Source: Agromyces terreus (GTDB lineage Bacteria > Actinomycetota > Actinomycetes > Actinomycetales > Microbacteriaceae). From it: 64,000 nt of DNA. A program made the translations under genes and the position numbers. The stretch's first letter is position 1. Each line of letters begins with the position of its first letter. Location: the NCBI RefSeq assembly GCF_009749465.1, contig NZ_WBIS01000002.1:62001-126000 (forward strand). The letters run 5' to 3'. Positions 44,000 to 52,239 of this stretch are shown in pieces. The notes under the pieces are model-generated. The model was not told the origin of the DNA. It worked only from the letters and a program-made list of their open reading frames with translations, and did no database searches.

Positions 44000-44644
44000 A
44001 TGCCGACCATCACCGAGGAGGTTCGCCGCGCCCCTCGACGGGACGCCGCCGCGAACCGCGAAGCCCTGCTCGCCGCAGCATCGGCCACCCTGAACGAGCA
44101 CCCCGACGCCGGGCTCGAGGCCATCGCCGCCGCCGCTGGTCTCACCCGCCGCGCCGTCTACGGCCACTTCGCCGGGCGCGACGAGCTCATCGCGGCACTC
44201 ATCGACTCCGGCGCGGCCCGGCTCAACCACATCGCCGCCACCGTCGACCACCCGCACACGCCCACCGCGGTCGCCCTGCTCGGCGCGCGGCTGTGGCACG
44301 CCCTCGAGCACGTGCGCCTGATGGCCGCCATGGCGGTGCGCGAACCCCACGTCGAGCAGGCCGCCCGCGCCCTCGCCCCCGTGCGCGAACGGCTCGGCGC
44401 CCTCGTCGAGCGCGGCATCGACGACGGCACCCTGCGCGCCGACCTGGCCGCCGACACCCTCGCCCGCCTCATCGAGCGCTCGGCGATCGCGGTGCTGCTC
44501 GAGGCATCCGTCGCCCGCCTGACCGACGCCGAGGGCCACCGGCTCGTCATGCTCTCGGTGCTCTCGACCGCGGGCCTCGACTGGCGGGCGGCGGGCGCGC
44601 TCATCGCCGCGGCCCCCGAGCTTGCATTCGAGGCGGCCGCATGA
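44000..44644 (+). CDS. TetR-family transcriptional repressor
   Basis: A 214-aa regulator with an N-terminal helix-turn-helix (residues ~14-60: NREALLAAASATLNEHPDAG, LTRRAVYGHFAGRDELIAAL), followed by a helical ligand-binding domain of normal length. A perfect 24-bp palindrome covers its promoter. It overlaps the next gene by 4 bp, so repressor, ABC-like protein and Pip-like membrane protein are coproduced and the operon likely responds to a ligand, perhaps a lipid or drug. Confidence 0.9.
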   Translation: MPTITEEVRRAPRRDAAANREALLAAASATLNEHPDAGLEAIAAAAGLTRRAVYGHFAGRDELIAALIDSGAARLNHIAATVDHPHTPTAVALLGARLWHALEHVRLMAAMAVREPHVEQAARALAPVRERLGALVERGIDDGTLRADLAADTLARLIERSAIAVLLEASVARLTDAEGHRLVMLSVLSTAGLDWRAAGALIAAAPELAFEAAA

Positions 44645-45309
44645 GGATCGACCTGCACAACGTCTCGAAGGGCCGCCGCGGGCTGGCGCTGCCCGCAACG
44701 ACGATCGGCTTCGAATCCGGCCGTGCCACGCTCACGCGCGCCGAGACCGAGCAGCGCCCCACCGTGCTCGGGCTCATGGCCGCCGGCCGCATGCGGCCCG
44801 ACACGGGCACCGTGACCGTCGACGGGCGAGCGGATGCCTCGGCGATCCGCCGCCGCGTCGCGCTCGTCGACGCGCCCGGCGTCAGCGACCCGGCTCCCGA
44901 CGTCACCGTCGCGGGCGTCGCCGCCGAGGAGCTCATGTTCGCCGGCATCCCGTCGCACCCCGTCTCGGTGTCGAACTGGCTGCACGACCTCGGGCTCGCG
45001 GCATCCGCTCGGGTGCCGATCGCGAACGTCGCGCCCCGCGACCGGCTGCGTCTGCTCACCGAGCTCGCGATCCTGCGCGACGGCGTCGAGGGCCTCGTGC
45101 TCGTCTCCCCCGACCGCCACGGCGGCGACCCCATCGCGTGGTGGGAGCTCGCCCGCACGCTCGCCGACCGCGGCTTCGCGGTGCTCGTGATCGCCGGCGA
45201 CGCCTCCGCCGCCGCGATCGCCGCCGACACCATGCTCGCCCGCATGCAGGGCGACGAAACCGACGAGATCACCGAGCACGAGGCGATCGCCGAAGGAGGC
45301 CTCGCATGA
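44641..45309 (+). CDS. ABC ATPase-like protein lacking Walker A
   Basis: A 222-aa protein that follows the ABC ATPase order but is degenerate: an opening strand MRIDLHNVSKGRRGL, then AETEQRPTVLGLMAAGRMRPDTGTVTVDG where an active ATPase would have GxxGxGKS/T before a similar LxGLxxPDxGxVxxxG. There is no LSGGQ (the position reads VAPRDRLRLL) and Walker B is reduced to GLVLVSPD. It therefore probably does not hydrolyse ATP and may act as a structural or regulatory partner. It overlaps the TetR stop and the start of the Pip-like gene by 4 bp each. Function unknown. Confidence 0.75.
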   Translation: MRIDLHNVSKGRRGLALPATTIGFESGRATLTRAETEQRPTVLGLMAAGRMRPDTGTVTVDGRADASAIRRRVALVDAPGVSDPAPDVTVAGVAAEELMFAGIPSHPVSVSNWLHDLGLAASARVPIANVAPRDRLRLLTELAILRDGVEGLVLVSPDRHGGDPIAWWELARTLADRGFAVLVIAGDASAAAIAADTMLARMQGDETDEITEHEAIAEGGLA

Positions 45310-47249
45310 AGGTTCCGCAGATGATCGCCGCCGAGTTCCGGCGCCTGTTCTCGACCCGCATGTCGGTCATCGCGCTCATCGCGCTCGTGGCCGTGCCCGT
45401 GCTCTACGGCGGCCTCTACCTCTGGGCGAATCAAGACCCGTACGCGAAACTCCCCGAGGTTCCGGTCGCCCTCGTGGTCGACGACGAGGGCAGCCCGGCC
45501 ACCGCCGACGCGGACGCCCGCAACGTGGGCGACGAGGTGGCCGACGAGCTCATCGAGGACGGCGCCTTCGACTGGCACCGCGTCTCGGCCGACGAGGCCG
45601 CCGACGGGCTCGCGGACTCGTCGTACGACTTCGTCATCACCCTGCCCGCCGACTTCAGCGAGGCCCTCGCCTCGATCCAGACGGATGCCCCGCACCAGGC
45701 CGAGATCATCCTCGAGACGAGCGACGCGAACAGCTACCTCGCCGGCACCATCGGCGAGCAGGCCGTCAAGACGATCCGCACGACCGTGGCCGAACAGGTC
45801 GGCCGCGAGGCGGCCTCGCTGCTGCTCGACTCGATCTCGACGATCCGCGGCAAGATCGTCGAGGCCGCCGACGGCGCGCAGCAGCTCGCCGACGGCACCC
45901 TCACCGCCATCGACGGCACCACCCAGCTCGGCTCCGGGGCGACGCAACTCGCCGACGGCACCGCGGCGCTCGCGAGCGGCACCCGCCAGGTCGCCGACGG
46001 CAGCGCCGCCCTCGCCTCCGGCGCGCAGCAGGTGGCCGACGGCAGCGCCACGCTCGCCGCGGGCGCGCAGCAGGTCGCCGACGGCAACGCGCAGCTCGCG
46101 GCATCCGCCGACCGCGTCGGATCGGCCGTCGGCGACGCCGCGGCATCCGTGCCCGAAGCGCGCGCCGAGATCGCCGACCGCCTCACCGCGGCGGGGGTCG
46201 ATCAGGCCACGATCGACGACGTGCTCGCCCGCCTCGACCCGATCGGCGACGACATCGCCGCGGGCAACGCGCGCGTGCAGGAGGTGGTCGGGCAGATCGA
46301 TCAGCTCGCCGAAGGCAGCGCGCAGGTCGCGAGCGGGTCCGCCGACCTCGCCGCGGGCAGCGCCGACGTCGCGAGCGGGTCTTCCACCCTCGCCGCGGGG
46401 GCGACGGCCGCCGCCGACGGCGCCTCGACCGCGGCATCCGGCGCCGCGACGCTCCGCGACGGCATCGGCACGCTCGGCGAGGGCCTCGACGAACTCGGGA
46501 CGGGCGCGCAGACGTTGCACTCCGGGCTCGCCGACGGCGCCTCGTCGATCCCCGATTCCGACCAAGCCCTCCGCGACGCGCAGGCGAAGACCATCGCCGA
46601 CCCGGTCTCGCTCGAGACCGACGCGCTCACCGAGGCCGGCAACTACGGCGCCGGCCTCGCCCCGTTCTTCGCCGCCCTCGCCGGATGGATCGGCATCTAC
46701 GCCCTGTTCCTCATCGTCAAGCCCATCTCGCGGCGCGCGATCACCGCCCTGCACTCGCCCATCCGGGTGACCCTCGCGGGATGGCTCACCCCCGGCATCC
46801 TCGGCGCGGTGCAGATGGGGGGCCTGTTCACCGTGCTCGCCGTGACCCTCGGGTTCCCGATGACGCATCCGCTCGGCACCCTCGGCGTGATGGTGCTCGC
46901 GTCGACCACGTACGCCGCGATCATCCTCGCGCTGAACGTCTGGCTCGGATCGGTCGGGCAGTTCCTCGGCCTCGTGCTCATGGTGCTGCAGCTCGTGACC
47001 GCCGGCGGCACGTTCCCGTGGCAGACGCTGCCCGCGCCGCTCGCCGCACTGCACCACGTGCTGCCGATGGGCTACGTCGTCGACATGATGCGGCAGGTCA
47101 TGTACGGCGGAGATCTCGGAAGGGCGGCATCCGACTCGATCGTATTGCTCGTGTGGCTCGTCGGCGCGCTCGCGATCGCCGCGATCGGCGTGACCCGGAT
47201 GACGCACTTCCGCACCCTGCGCGACCTGCAGCCGAGCCTCATCGGCTGA
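45306..47249 (+). CDS. YhgE/Pip-type membrane protein
   Basis: A 647-aa protein with one N-terminal helix (~20-41), a large extracytoplasmic region and five or so C-terminal helices (~450-640), as in the YhgE/phage-infection-protein family and type VII secretion-associated EsaA-like proteins. The ectodomain contains QLADGT/QVADGS/ALASGA heptad-like repeats (~185-270 and ~335-400), which form the long coiled stalk typical of the family. ABC-2-like segments (ITALHSPIRVTLAGWLTPG) suggest an exporter-like membrane half, consistent with the ABC-like partner encoded upstream. It overlaps that gene by 4 bp. Confidence 0.88.
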   Translation: MKVPQMIAAEFRRLFSTRMSVIALIALVAVPVLYGGLYLWANQDPYAKLPEVPVALVVDDEGSPATADADARNVGDEVADELIEDGAFDWHRVSADEAADGLADSSYDFVITLPADFSEALASIQTDAPHQAEIILETSDANSYLAGTIGEQAVKTIRTTVAEQVGREAASLLLDSISTIRGKIVEAADGAQQLADGTLTAIDGTTQLGSGATQLADGTAALASGTRQVADGSAALASGAQQVADGSATLAAGAQQVADGNAQLAASADRVGSAVGDAAASVPEARAEIADRLTAAGVDQATIDDVLARLDPIGDDIAAGNARVQEVVGQIDQLAEGSAQVASGSADLAAGSADVASGSSTLAAGATAAADGASTAASGAATLRDGIGTLGEGLDELGTGAQTLHSGLADGASSIPDSDQALRDAQAKTIADPVSLETDALTEAGNYGAGLAPFFAALAGWIGIYALFLIVKPISRRAITALHSPIRVTLAGWLTPGILGAVQMGGLFTVLAVTLGFPMTHPLGTLGVMVLASTTYAAIILALNVWLGSVGQFLGLVLMVLQLVTAGGTFPWQTLPAPLAALHHVLPMGYVVDMMRQVMYGGDLGRAASDSIVLLVWLVGALAIAAIGVTRMTHFRTLRDLQPSLIG

Positions 47250-47257
47250 GGCGCCGC

Positions 47258-47301
47258 GTTGGTCGATCCGTCGACCCGTCGATCCGTCGATCCGTCGATC
47301 T
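47258..47301. repeat. 8-bp tandem repeat GATCCGTC
   Basis: Five near-perfect units of TCGATCCG (one with C for T), just past the Pip-like gene. Echoed once at 47331 (GATCGACGGATC). Confidence 0.6.
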
Positions 47302-47344
47302 TGGTCCGAACCGAGCCCGCATCTGGCGAAGATCGACGGATCAT

Positions 47345-47368
47345 GGGCGGATGCCGCGGCATCCGCCC
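47345..47368. terminator. 24-nt palindrome, bidirectional terminator
   Basis: GGGCGGATGCCGCGGCATCCGCCC between convergent genes; identical to the core of the argG terminator. Confidence 0.65.
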
Positions 47369-47393
47369 CGCTTCGGTTCGCGTGGAGCGGGCG

Positions 47394-47762
47394 CTACGCC
47401 GGAGTCTGCTGGTGCGCCGCCACGTGCCAGGCGCCGTCGTCGTAGACGTACGTCGTCGACATGCGGAGGTTCGCCGTGTCGTCGCCGCGACGCGCCACCG
47501 CACGGTAGACGACCATGCCCGCGCGATCACCGAGCCGGATCACCGCCGGCTCGTGCAGCTCGTACGACTCCCACGGCGGCACGTCGCGGAAGCTCGCGAG
47601 GATCTCGTCACGCCCGAGCATCGCCCCCTCGACGACCATGAGCGCGTCGCGCGTCATCGCACGTTGGTAGTGCTCGCCCCCGCGGCCGGCGAGGATGGCC
47701 TTCCATCCGGCGTGCTCCTCGTGCAGCAGACGGGCGGGCAGATCGTCGGTGATCTCGGTCAT
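47394..47762 (-). CDS. NTF2-like (SnoaL/DUF4440-type) protein
   Basis: A 122-aa single-domain protein with a cone-shaped NTF2 fold pattern: an N-terminal helix (LLHEEHAGWKAILAG), a conserved-looking MTRDALMVVEGAMLGRDEIL, then beta strands ending STTYVYDDGAWHVAAHQQTP, as in DUF4440 proteins. These may bind small ligands or act as isomerases; no catalytic set is evident. Leaderless ATG behind TACGGT. Confidence 0.8.
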   Translation of the reverse strand: MTEITDDLPARLLHEEHAGWKAILAGRGGEHYQRAMTRDALMVVEGAMLGRDEILASFRDVPPWESYELHEPAVIRLGDRAGMVVYRAVARRGDDTANLRMSTTYVYDDGAWHVAAHQQTPA

Positions 47763-47774
47763 GGCCCAACCGTA
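47763..47774 (-). promoter_or_regulatory. -10 of a leaderless promoter (NTF2-like gene)
   Basis: TACGGT on the minus strand (47774-47769), 6 nt before the ATG. Confidence 0.45.
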
Positions 47775-47846
47775 ACCGCGATCGGATGCCGCGGCCAGAG
47801 CGAATCGCCTCGCCCTGGCCTTTCGGCGGCCAACCGGACGGGCGCG

Positions 47847-48509
47847 TCAGCGACGGGCGTGCACGCGCACCCACTCGTGCATCACGATCGCGGCCGCGGC
47901 GCTCGCGTTGATCGAGCGCGTCGAGCCGTACTGGGTGATCTCCACGACCCGGTCGGATGCCGCGATCGCCTCGTCGCTGAGTCCGGGGCCCTCCTGGCCG
48001 AAGAGCAGCACGCACCGCTCGGGCAGCGGCGCCGCGTCGACCGGCTCGGAGCCGTCGACGTTGTCGACCGCGATGATCGGCAGGTCGTTCGCGCGAGCCC
48101 ATTCGACGAAGTCGGCGACATCCGGGTGGTGCAGCACGTGCTGGTAGCGGTCGGTGACCATGGCGCCGCGCTTGTTCCAGCGGCGGCGGCCGATGATGTG
48201 CACGGTCTCGGCGGCGAACGCGTTCGCGCTGCGCACGATCGAGCCGATGTTGAGGTCGTGCTGCCAGTTCTCGATCGCGACGTGGAACGGATGCCGGTGC
48301 TCGTCGAGGTCCGCCACGATCGCGTCCATGCGCCAGTACCGGTACCGGTCGACGACGTTGCGGGTGTCGCCGTGCTCGAGCAGGTCGGGGTCGTAGTTCG
48401 CGTCGGCCGGCCACGCGTCGCGCCCGCCCGGCCACGGGGGCACGCCGTGCGGGAGGGTCGGCTCGGGGTGCTCGGGTTCGGGGAACCCCTCGTGCTGGGC
48501 TTCGGTCAC
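47847..48509 (-). CDS. SpoU/TrmH-family RNA 2'-O-methyltransferase
   Basis: A 220-aa trefoil-knot methyltransferase with the three SPOUT motifs: NIGSIVRSANAF (~90-101, catalytic Arg), LLFGQEGPGLSDE (~168-180) and GSTRSINASAAAAIVMHEW (~195-213). It should methylate a ribose in tRNA or rRNA using S-adenosylmethionine. The N-terminal ~55 residues (Pro/His/Asp-rich) replace the substrate-binding L7Ae-like domain found in rRNA-specific relatives, so a tRNA target is as likely. Leaderless GTG. Confidence 0.88.
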   Translation of the reverse strand: MTEAQHEGFPEPEHPEPTLPHGVPPWPGGRDAWPADANYDPDLLEHGDTRNVVDRYRYWRMDAIVADLDEHRHPFHVAIENWQHDLNIGSIVRSANAFAAETVHIIGRRRWNKRGAMVTDRYQHVLHHPDVADFVEWARANDLPIIAVDNVDGSEPVDAAPLPERCVLLFGQEGPGLSDEAIAASDRVVEITQYGSTRSINASAAAAIVMHEWVRVHARR

Positions 48510-48521
48510 CCGCCAACGCTA
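48510..48521 (-). promoter_or_regulatory. -10 of a leaderless promoter (SpoU methyltransferase)
   Basis: TAGCGT on the minus strand (48521-48516), 6 nt before the GTG. Confidence 0.5.
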
Positions 48522-48526
48522 CTCGC

Positions 48527-48690
48527 CGGTCGAGGAGCGCAGCGTCTCGAGACCCGCACCCGAAGGCCTCGAGACGGCGCCGGGGCGCCTCCTCGACCAA
48601 CGACACACCGCGCCGGTCGAGGAGCGCAGCGTCTCGAGACCCGCACCCGAAGGCCTCGAGACGGCGCCGGGGCGCCTCCTCGACCGGCGG
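48527..48690. repeat. 'GGTCGAGGAGCG' repeat cluster 5
   Basis: A ~75-bp compound unit (CGCCGGTCGAGGAGCGCAGC...GAAGGCCTCGAGACGGCGCCGGGGCGCCTCCTCGACC) is present twice in tandem, nearly identical, 14 bp apart. Each unit is itself an inverted repeat. Confidence 0.85.
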
Positions 48691-48698
48691 ACAGCAGG

Positions 48699-48741
48699 TT
48701 TCGGTGCGCCGAAATATTGCTAGGGTTTCGGTATGCCGAAA
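48699..48741 (+). promoter_or_regulatory. dual MntR-type operators overlapping the mntH promoter and start codon
   Basis: Two 16-bp palindromes of identical outline: TTTCGGTGCGCCGAAA (48699-48714) and TTTCGGTATGCCGAAA (48726-48741), centres 27 bp apart. They flank the -10 TAGGGT (48721-48726), and the second contains the mntH ATG. mntR lies downstream, so these are most likely its manganese-dependent sites. Confidence 0.75.
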
Positions 48742-50046
48742 GCCCTCGATGACGAGCAGACAGCGACGGATGCCTCGGGCGCGCCCGGGTCCGGAGAGCG
48801 CGGGCGCGCGGCATCCGCCCCTCGACCGACCCGGCTCGTCTGGCTGATCGGCCCGGCGCTCGTCGCGGGCGTCGCCTACCTCGACCCGGGCAACGTCGCG
48901 AGCAACATGACGGCCGGCGCGCAGTACGGCTACCTGCTGGTGTGGGTCGTCGTGCTCGGCAACGTGATGGCGTGGCTCATCCAGTACCTCTCGGCGAAGC
49001 TCGGCGTCGTGACGGGCAAGAGCCTGCCCGAGGTGCTCGGCGAGCGCATCGGCAACCGGTGGGGCCGTCGCGCCTACTGGCTGCAGGCCGAGGCCGTGGC
49101 CATGGCGACCGACATCGCCGAAGTCATCGGCGGCGCCGTCGCCCTGAACCTGCTGTTCGGGGTGCCGCTCGTGTGGGGCGGGCTCATCACGGGCTGCGTC
49201 TCGCTCGTGCTGCTCGTGATCCAGTCCCGGCGGGGCGCCCGGCCGTTCGAGACCGTCATCATCGGCCTGCTGGTGATCATCGCGATCGGCTTCAGCGTGG
49301 GCGTGTTCGTCGCGCCGCCCGACCCCGCGGGCGTGCTCGGCGGCCTCGTGCCCCGCTTCGACGACGCGAACTCGGTGCTCCTCGCGGCATCCATCCTCGG
49401 CGCGACGATCATGCCGCACGCGATCTACGCGCACTCGGCGCTCGCCCGCGACCGGTTCGCCCCTCGGCACACCGTGGAGGCGCGCGTGACCCCCACCGCA
49501 CGGCTGCTCACCGCGACCCGCTGGGACGTCACGATCGCCATGGCCATCGCCGGCACCGTGAACCTCTGCATCCTGCTGCTCGCAGCCGCGAACCTCGCGG
49601 GCATCGCCGGCACCGACAGCCTCGAGGGCGCCCACGCCGCACTCGAGGCCTCGCTCGGGCCGGTCATCGCGACCCTGTTCGCGGTCGGCCTGCTCGCCTC
49701 GGGCCTCGCCTCGACCTCGGTCGGCGCCTACGCGGGCGCCGAGATCATGCACGGACTCTTGCGCGTGCGCGTTCCGCTCCTCGCCCGCCGGCTCGTGACG
49801 CTCGTGCCCGCGCTCGCGATCCTCGCGCTCGGGTTCGATCCCACACAATCACTCGTGCTCAGCCAGGTCGTGCTCTCGTTCGGCATCCCGTTCGCGCTGA
49901 TCCCGCTCGTCGCGGTCACCGCGAACCGGAGCGTGCTCGGCACGTACGCGAACCGCTGGGCGACGACGGCGGCCGGCGTCGCGGCATCCGCGTTCCTCAT
50001 CGCGTTGAACGCGCTGCTGCTCTGGCTGGTGTTCACGGGGGCGTGA
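48733..50046 (+). CDS. mntH: Nramp-family Mn2+/Fe2+ transporter
   Basis: Proton-coupled divalent metal importer. The 437-aa protein has about 11 helices and the family signatures: LDPGNVASNMTAGAQYGY in helix 1 (metal-binding Asp and Asn) and ATIMPHAIYAHSAL in helix 6 (the usual A-x-x-MPH with metal-binding Met). The N-terminal ~35 residues are soluble. It is followed 25 nt later by a DtxR/MntR-type regulator gene, and twin palindromes cover its promoter. Translation is predicted to be leaderless. Confidence 0.94.
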   Translation: MPKALDDEQTATDASGAPGSGERGRAASAPRPTRLVWLIGPALVAGVAYLDPGNVASNMTAGAQYGYLLVWVVVLGNVMAWLIQYLSAKLGVVTGKSLPEVLGERIGNRWGRRAYWLQAEAVAMATDIAEVIGGAVALNLLFGVPLVWGGLITGCVSLVLLVIQSRRGARPFETVIIGLLVIIAIGFSVGVFVAPPDPAGVLGGLVPRFDDANSVLLAASILGATIMPHAIYAHSALARDRFAPRHTVEARVTPTARLLTATRWDVTIAMAIAGTVNLCILLLAAANLAGIAGTDSLEGAHAALEASLGPVIATLFAVGLLASGLASTSVGAYAGAEIMHGLLRVRVPLLARRLVTLVPALAILALGFDPTQSLVLSQVVLSFGIPFALIPLVAVTANRSVLGTYANRWATTAAGVAASAFLIALNALLLWLVFTGA

Positions 50047-50058
50047 CGGGCCGCCCGC

Positions 50059-50071
50059 TATCCTGAGGCCG
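50059..50071 (+). promoter_or_regulatory. -10 of a leaderless promoter (mntR)
   Basis: TATCCT at 50059-50064, 7 nt before the ATG. Confidence 0.5.
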
Positions 50072-50728
50072 ATGCCGCCCACCACCAGCCCCGCGATCGA
50101 GGACTACCTCAAGACGGTGTACGCCCACACCGAATGGCAGCCCGACCCGATCACGCCCAAGGCGCTCGCCGACAAGCTCGGGGTGGCCCCATCGTCGGTC
50201 ACCGAGATGGTCAAGAAGATGGCCGCGCAGGGGCTCGTCGCGCACGTGCCGTACGGCCCGCTGCGGCTCACGGATGCCGGGCGCGAACGCGCGCTCGCGG
50301 TCGTGCGCCGGCATCGGCTCATCGAGACCTGGCTCGTCGCCGAGATGGGCTACGGGTGGGACGAGGTGCATGACGAGGCCGAGGTGCTCGAGCACACGGT
50401 GTCCGACCGCCTGCTCGAGGCCATCGACGTGCGGCTCGGGCGCCCCGCGCGCGACCCGCACGGCGACGCGATCCCGTCGGCGTCGGGCGACGTCGCGAGC
50501 GAGCCGTTCGTGCTGCTCTCCGAGGCGCCGGCAGCGCACGTCGGCCGCGTCATCCGCATCAGCGACCGCGACCCGGCGGTGCTGCGCGAGCTCGAGCGTC
50601 GCGGCATCCGCCCCGGTGTCGAGATCGAGGTGACGGATGTCGAGAGCGAACGGGTGACCCTGCAGGCCTCCGGCGAGGCCGGCGCACTGACGCGCGAGAC
50701 GGCCGCGGCGATCTGGGTCACCGCCTGA
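50072..50728 (+). CDS. mntR: DtxR/MntR-family metal-dependent repressor
   Basis: A 218-aa regulator: winged helix-turn-helix (residues ~7-62, with AIEDYLKTVY and PSSVTEMVKKMAAQGLV), a dimerisation/metal domain (~63-130) with LIETWLVAEMGYGWDEVHDEAEVLEHTVSDRL (His and Glu ligands), and a C-terminal SH3-like FeoA domain (~145-215). The overall layout is the three-domain DtxR/IdeR/ScaR type. Adjacency to mntH and its twin palindromes argues that it senses Mn2+; an iron-sensing role cannot be excluded. Confidence 0.88.
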   Translation: MPPTTSPAIEDYLKTVYAHTEWQPDPITPKALADKLGVAPSSVTEMVKKMAAQGLVAHVPYGPLRLTDAGRERALAVVRRHRLIETWLVAEMGYGWDEVHDEAEVLEHTVSDRLLEAIDVRLGRPARDPHGDAIPSASGDVASEPFVLLSEAPAAHVGRVIRISDRDPAVLRELERRGIRPGVEIEVTDVESERVTLQASGEAGALTRETAAAIWVTA

Positions 50729-50750
50729 CCCGAGCGGACGCGAGCTCCCT

Positions 50751-50797
50751 CAGGAGCAGCAGCCCTCAGAAGCAGCAGCCCTCAGGAGCAGCAGCCC
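50751..50797. repeat. tandem 16-bp repeat covering the end of the flavoprotein gene
   Basis: Read on the minus strand, GGGCTGCTGCTCCTGA occurs three times in a row (second copy has CTTCTGA). The first copy encodes GCCS and the stop codon of the flavoprotein; the others lie in the 3' UTR. Confidence 0.75.
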
Positions 50798-52149
50798 TTG
50801 GCGGCCGGCCCGCCGACGGGTTCGCCGCATGAGGAGCCGCCGGGCGCGGAGCCGTCGGGCGCGAGGCTCGTCGAGCACGCGCCCGTCGCGGGCAGCACCA
50901 GCTCGACGTTGCTCGCGGCAGCGACGTCGCCCGCGAGCCAGGCCGTGATCGAGCGCACCTGCTCGTACCCGGTCGCGAGGAGGAAGGTCGGCGCGCGCCC
51001 GTAGCTCTTCATGCCGGCGAGGAAGAAGCCGGGTTCGGGGTGGGTGAGCTCGGCGAAGCCGTGCGGCTCGACCGTGCCGCAGGTGTGCACGTTGGGGTCG
51101 ATCAGGGGCGCCAGCCGCTTCGGCGCCTCGACGATCTCGTCGAGTTCGACGCGGATCTCTCGGAGCATCGCCAGGTCGGGACGGAACCCGGTGGCGCTCA
51201 CGACGACGTCGGTGTCGTGCTCGACGAGTTCGCCGCGACGCGCGCCGTGGATGCGCACGCCGCCGTCGGTGCGGCCGAGCCGCACGATCTCGAAGCGGTC
51301 GACGACCTCGACGAGCCCGGCGTCGACGAGCGCATCGACCCGGCGGCCGATCGAGGCGCGGGCGGCGAGGCCGTCGTTCTCCGACGTGGTGACGCGCACC
51401 GCGCCGGCGTTGCGGATCAGCCAGGTGATGCGGGTGCCGGGCGCCTGCCTGGCGAGCTCGGCCAGCGCGAGGATGGTGTTGGCCGCCGAGTGGCCCGCCC
51501 CGACGACCGTCGTGTGCCGGCCGGCGAACCGATCGCGTTCGCGGCCGAGCACGTCGGGAAGGGCGTGGCTGACCCGGTCGGCGACCTCGGCGAGACCCAG
51601 CGGGTCGAGGCCGGAGGAACCGAGGCTGTTCGGCTGCGAGTAGGTGCCCGACGTGTCGATCACGGCACCGGCGGTGAACTCCTCGATGCCGTCGGCGGTG
51701 CGGGCCCGCAGCAGGAACGGGGTCGAGGCACGACGCGCGGTCCGGGTGCGATCCATGCCCAGACGGGTCACGGCCTCGACGCGGACGCCGGTGCGGATGC
51801 GGCTCGCGATCGCGTCGATCGCCGCGAGCGGCTCGAGGTACTCCGTCACGAGCTCGGTGCCCGTGGGCAGCCGCCTCGACGCGGGCGCCTGCCACCCCTC
51901 GGCGTCGAGCAGCCGGCGCGATGCCGGATCGATCACGAGGTCCCAGGGCGAGAAGAGCCGGGTGTGCCCCCATTGACGGATGCTGGCCGCGATCTCGTCG
52001 CCGGACTCGTAGACGACGAAGTCGATGCCGCGCTCGACGAGATTCGCTGCGGCGGCCAGCCCGACCGGCCCCGCGCCGATGATGGCGACGGGCAACTCCG
52101 AGAGGCGGCCCCGCTGCAGTCGGGGAACGGTCAGATCGATCAGCGTCAT
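50782..52149 (-). CDS. FAD-dependent NAD(P)-binding oxidoreductase, ArsO-like, with Cys-rich tail
   Basis: A 455-aa flavoprotein with an FAD-binding GAGPVGLAAA motif (~25-34), a second Rossmann motif VVGAGHSAANT (~215), and FVVYESGDEIAASIRQWGHTRLFSPW, which resemble flavin monooxygenases encoded in arsenic islands (ArsO). The last ~30 residues contain SCGEPVGGPAAKGCCS, with vicinal Cys that could bind arsenite or another thiophilic metal. It is divergent from an arsR gene and shares an operator region with it. The ATG at 52149 has a GAGGAGG ribosome binding site. Exact reaction is unproven. Confidence 0.78.
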   Translation of the reverse strand: MTLIDLTVPRLQRGRLSELPVAIIGAGPVGLAAAANLVERGIDFVVYESGDEIAASIRQWGHTRLFSPWDLVIDPASRRLLDAEGWQAPASRRLPTGTELVTEYLEPLAAIDAIASRIRTGVRVEAVTRLGMDRTRTARRASTPFLLRARTADGIEEFTAGAVIDTSGTYSQPNSLGSSGLDPLGLAEVADRVSHALPDVLGRERDRFAGRHTTVVGAGHSAANTILALAELARQAPGTRITWLIRNAGAVRVTTSENDGLAARASIGRRVDALVDAGLVEVVDRFEIVRLGRTDGGVRIHGARRGELVEHDTDVVVSATGFRPDLAMLREIRVELDEIVEAPKRLAPLIDPNVHTCGTVEPHGFAELTHPEPGFFLAGMKSYGRAPTFLLATGYEQVRSITAWLAGDVAAASNVELVLPATGACSTSLAPDGSAPGGSSCGEPVGGPAAKGCCS

Positions 52150-52176
52150 GGTCCGTGCGCCTCCTCGGCATCGATG

Positions 52177-52212
52177 AACTTCGATATTCAGTCTGGCGAA
52201 TCCATCGAAGTT
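52177..52212. promoter_or_regulatory. ArsR operator between arsR and the flavoprotein gene
   Basis: AACTTCGAT (52177-52185) and ATCGAAGTT (52204-52212) form a 9-bp inverted repeat with an 18-nt spacer in an AT-rich 90-bp divergent region. A similar TCAATATTC follows. The sites lie upstream of both promoters. Confidence 0.6.
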
Positions 52213-52227
52213 TGTCAATATTCGGGG

Positions 52228-52239
52228 TAGAGTGGGGGC
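52228..52239 (+). promoter_or_regulatory. -10 of a leaderless promoter (arsR)
   Basis: TAGAGT at 52228-52233, 6 nt before the ATG; the intervening GGGGGC is not spaced as a ribosome binding site. Confidence 0.5.

Noticed and set aside
44641..45309. Degenerate ABC gene as a pseudogene
   Set aside because: The frame is intact, coupled to both neighbours by ATGA overlaps, and the segment replacing Walker A looks constrained rather than decayed.
48527..48690. Two ~75-bp direct repeats as a possible CRISPR or attachment site
   Set aside because: They are compound units of a dispersed intergenic repeat seen in four other places; no integrase or spacer structure.
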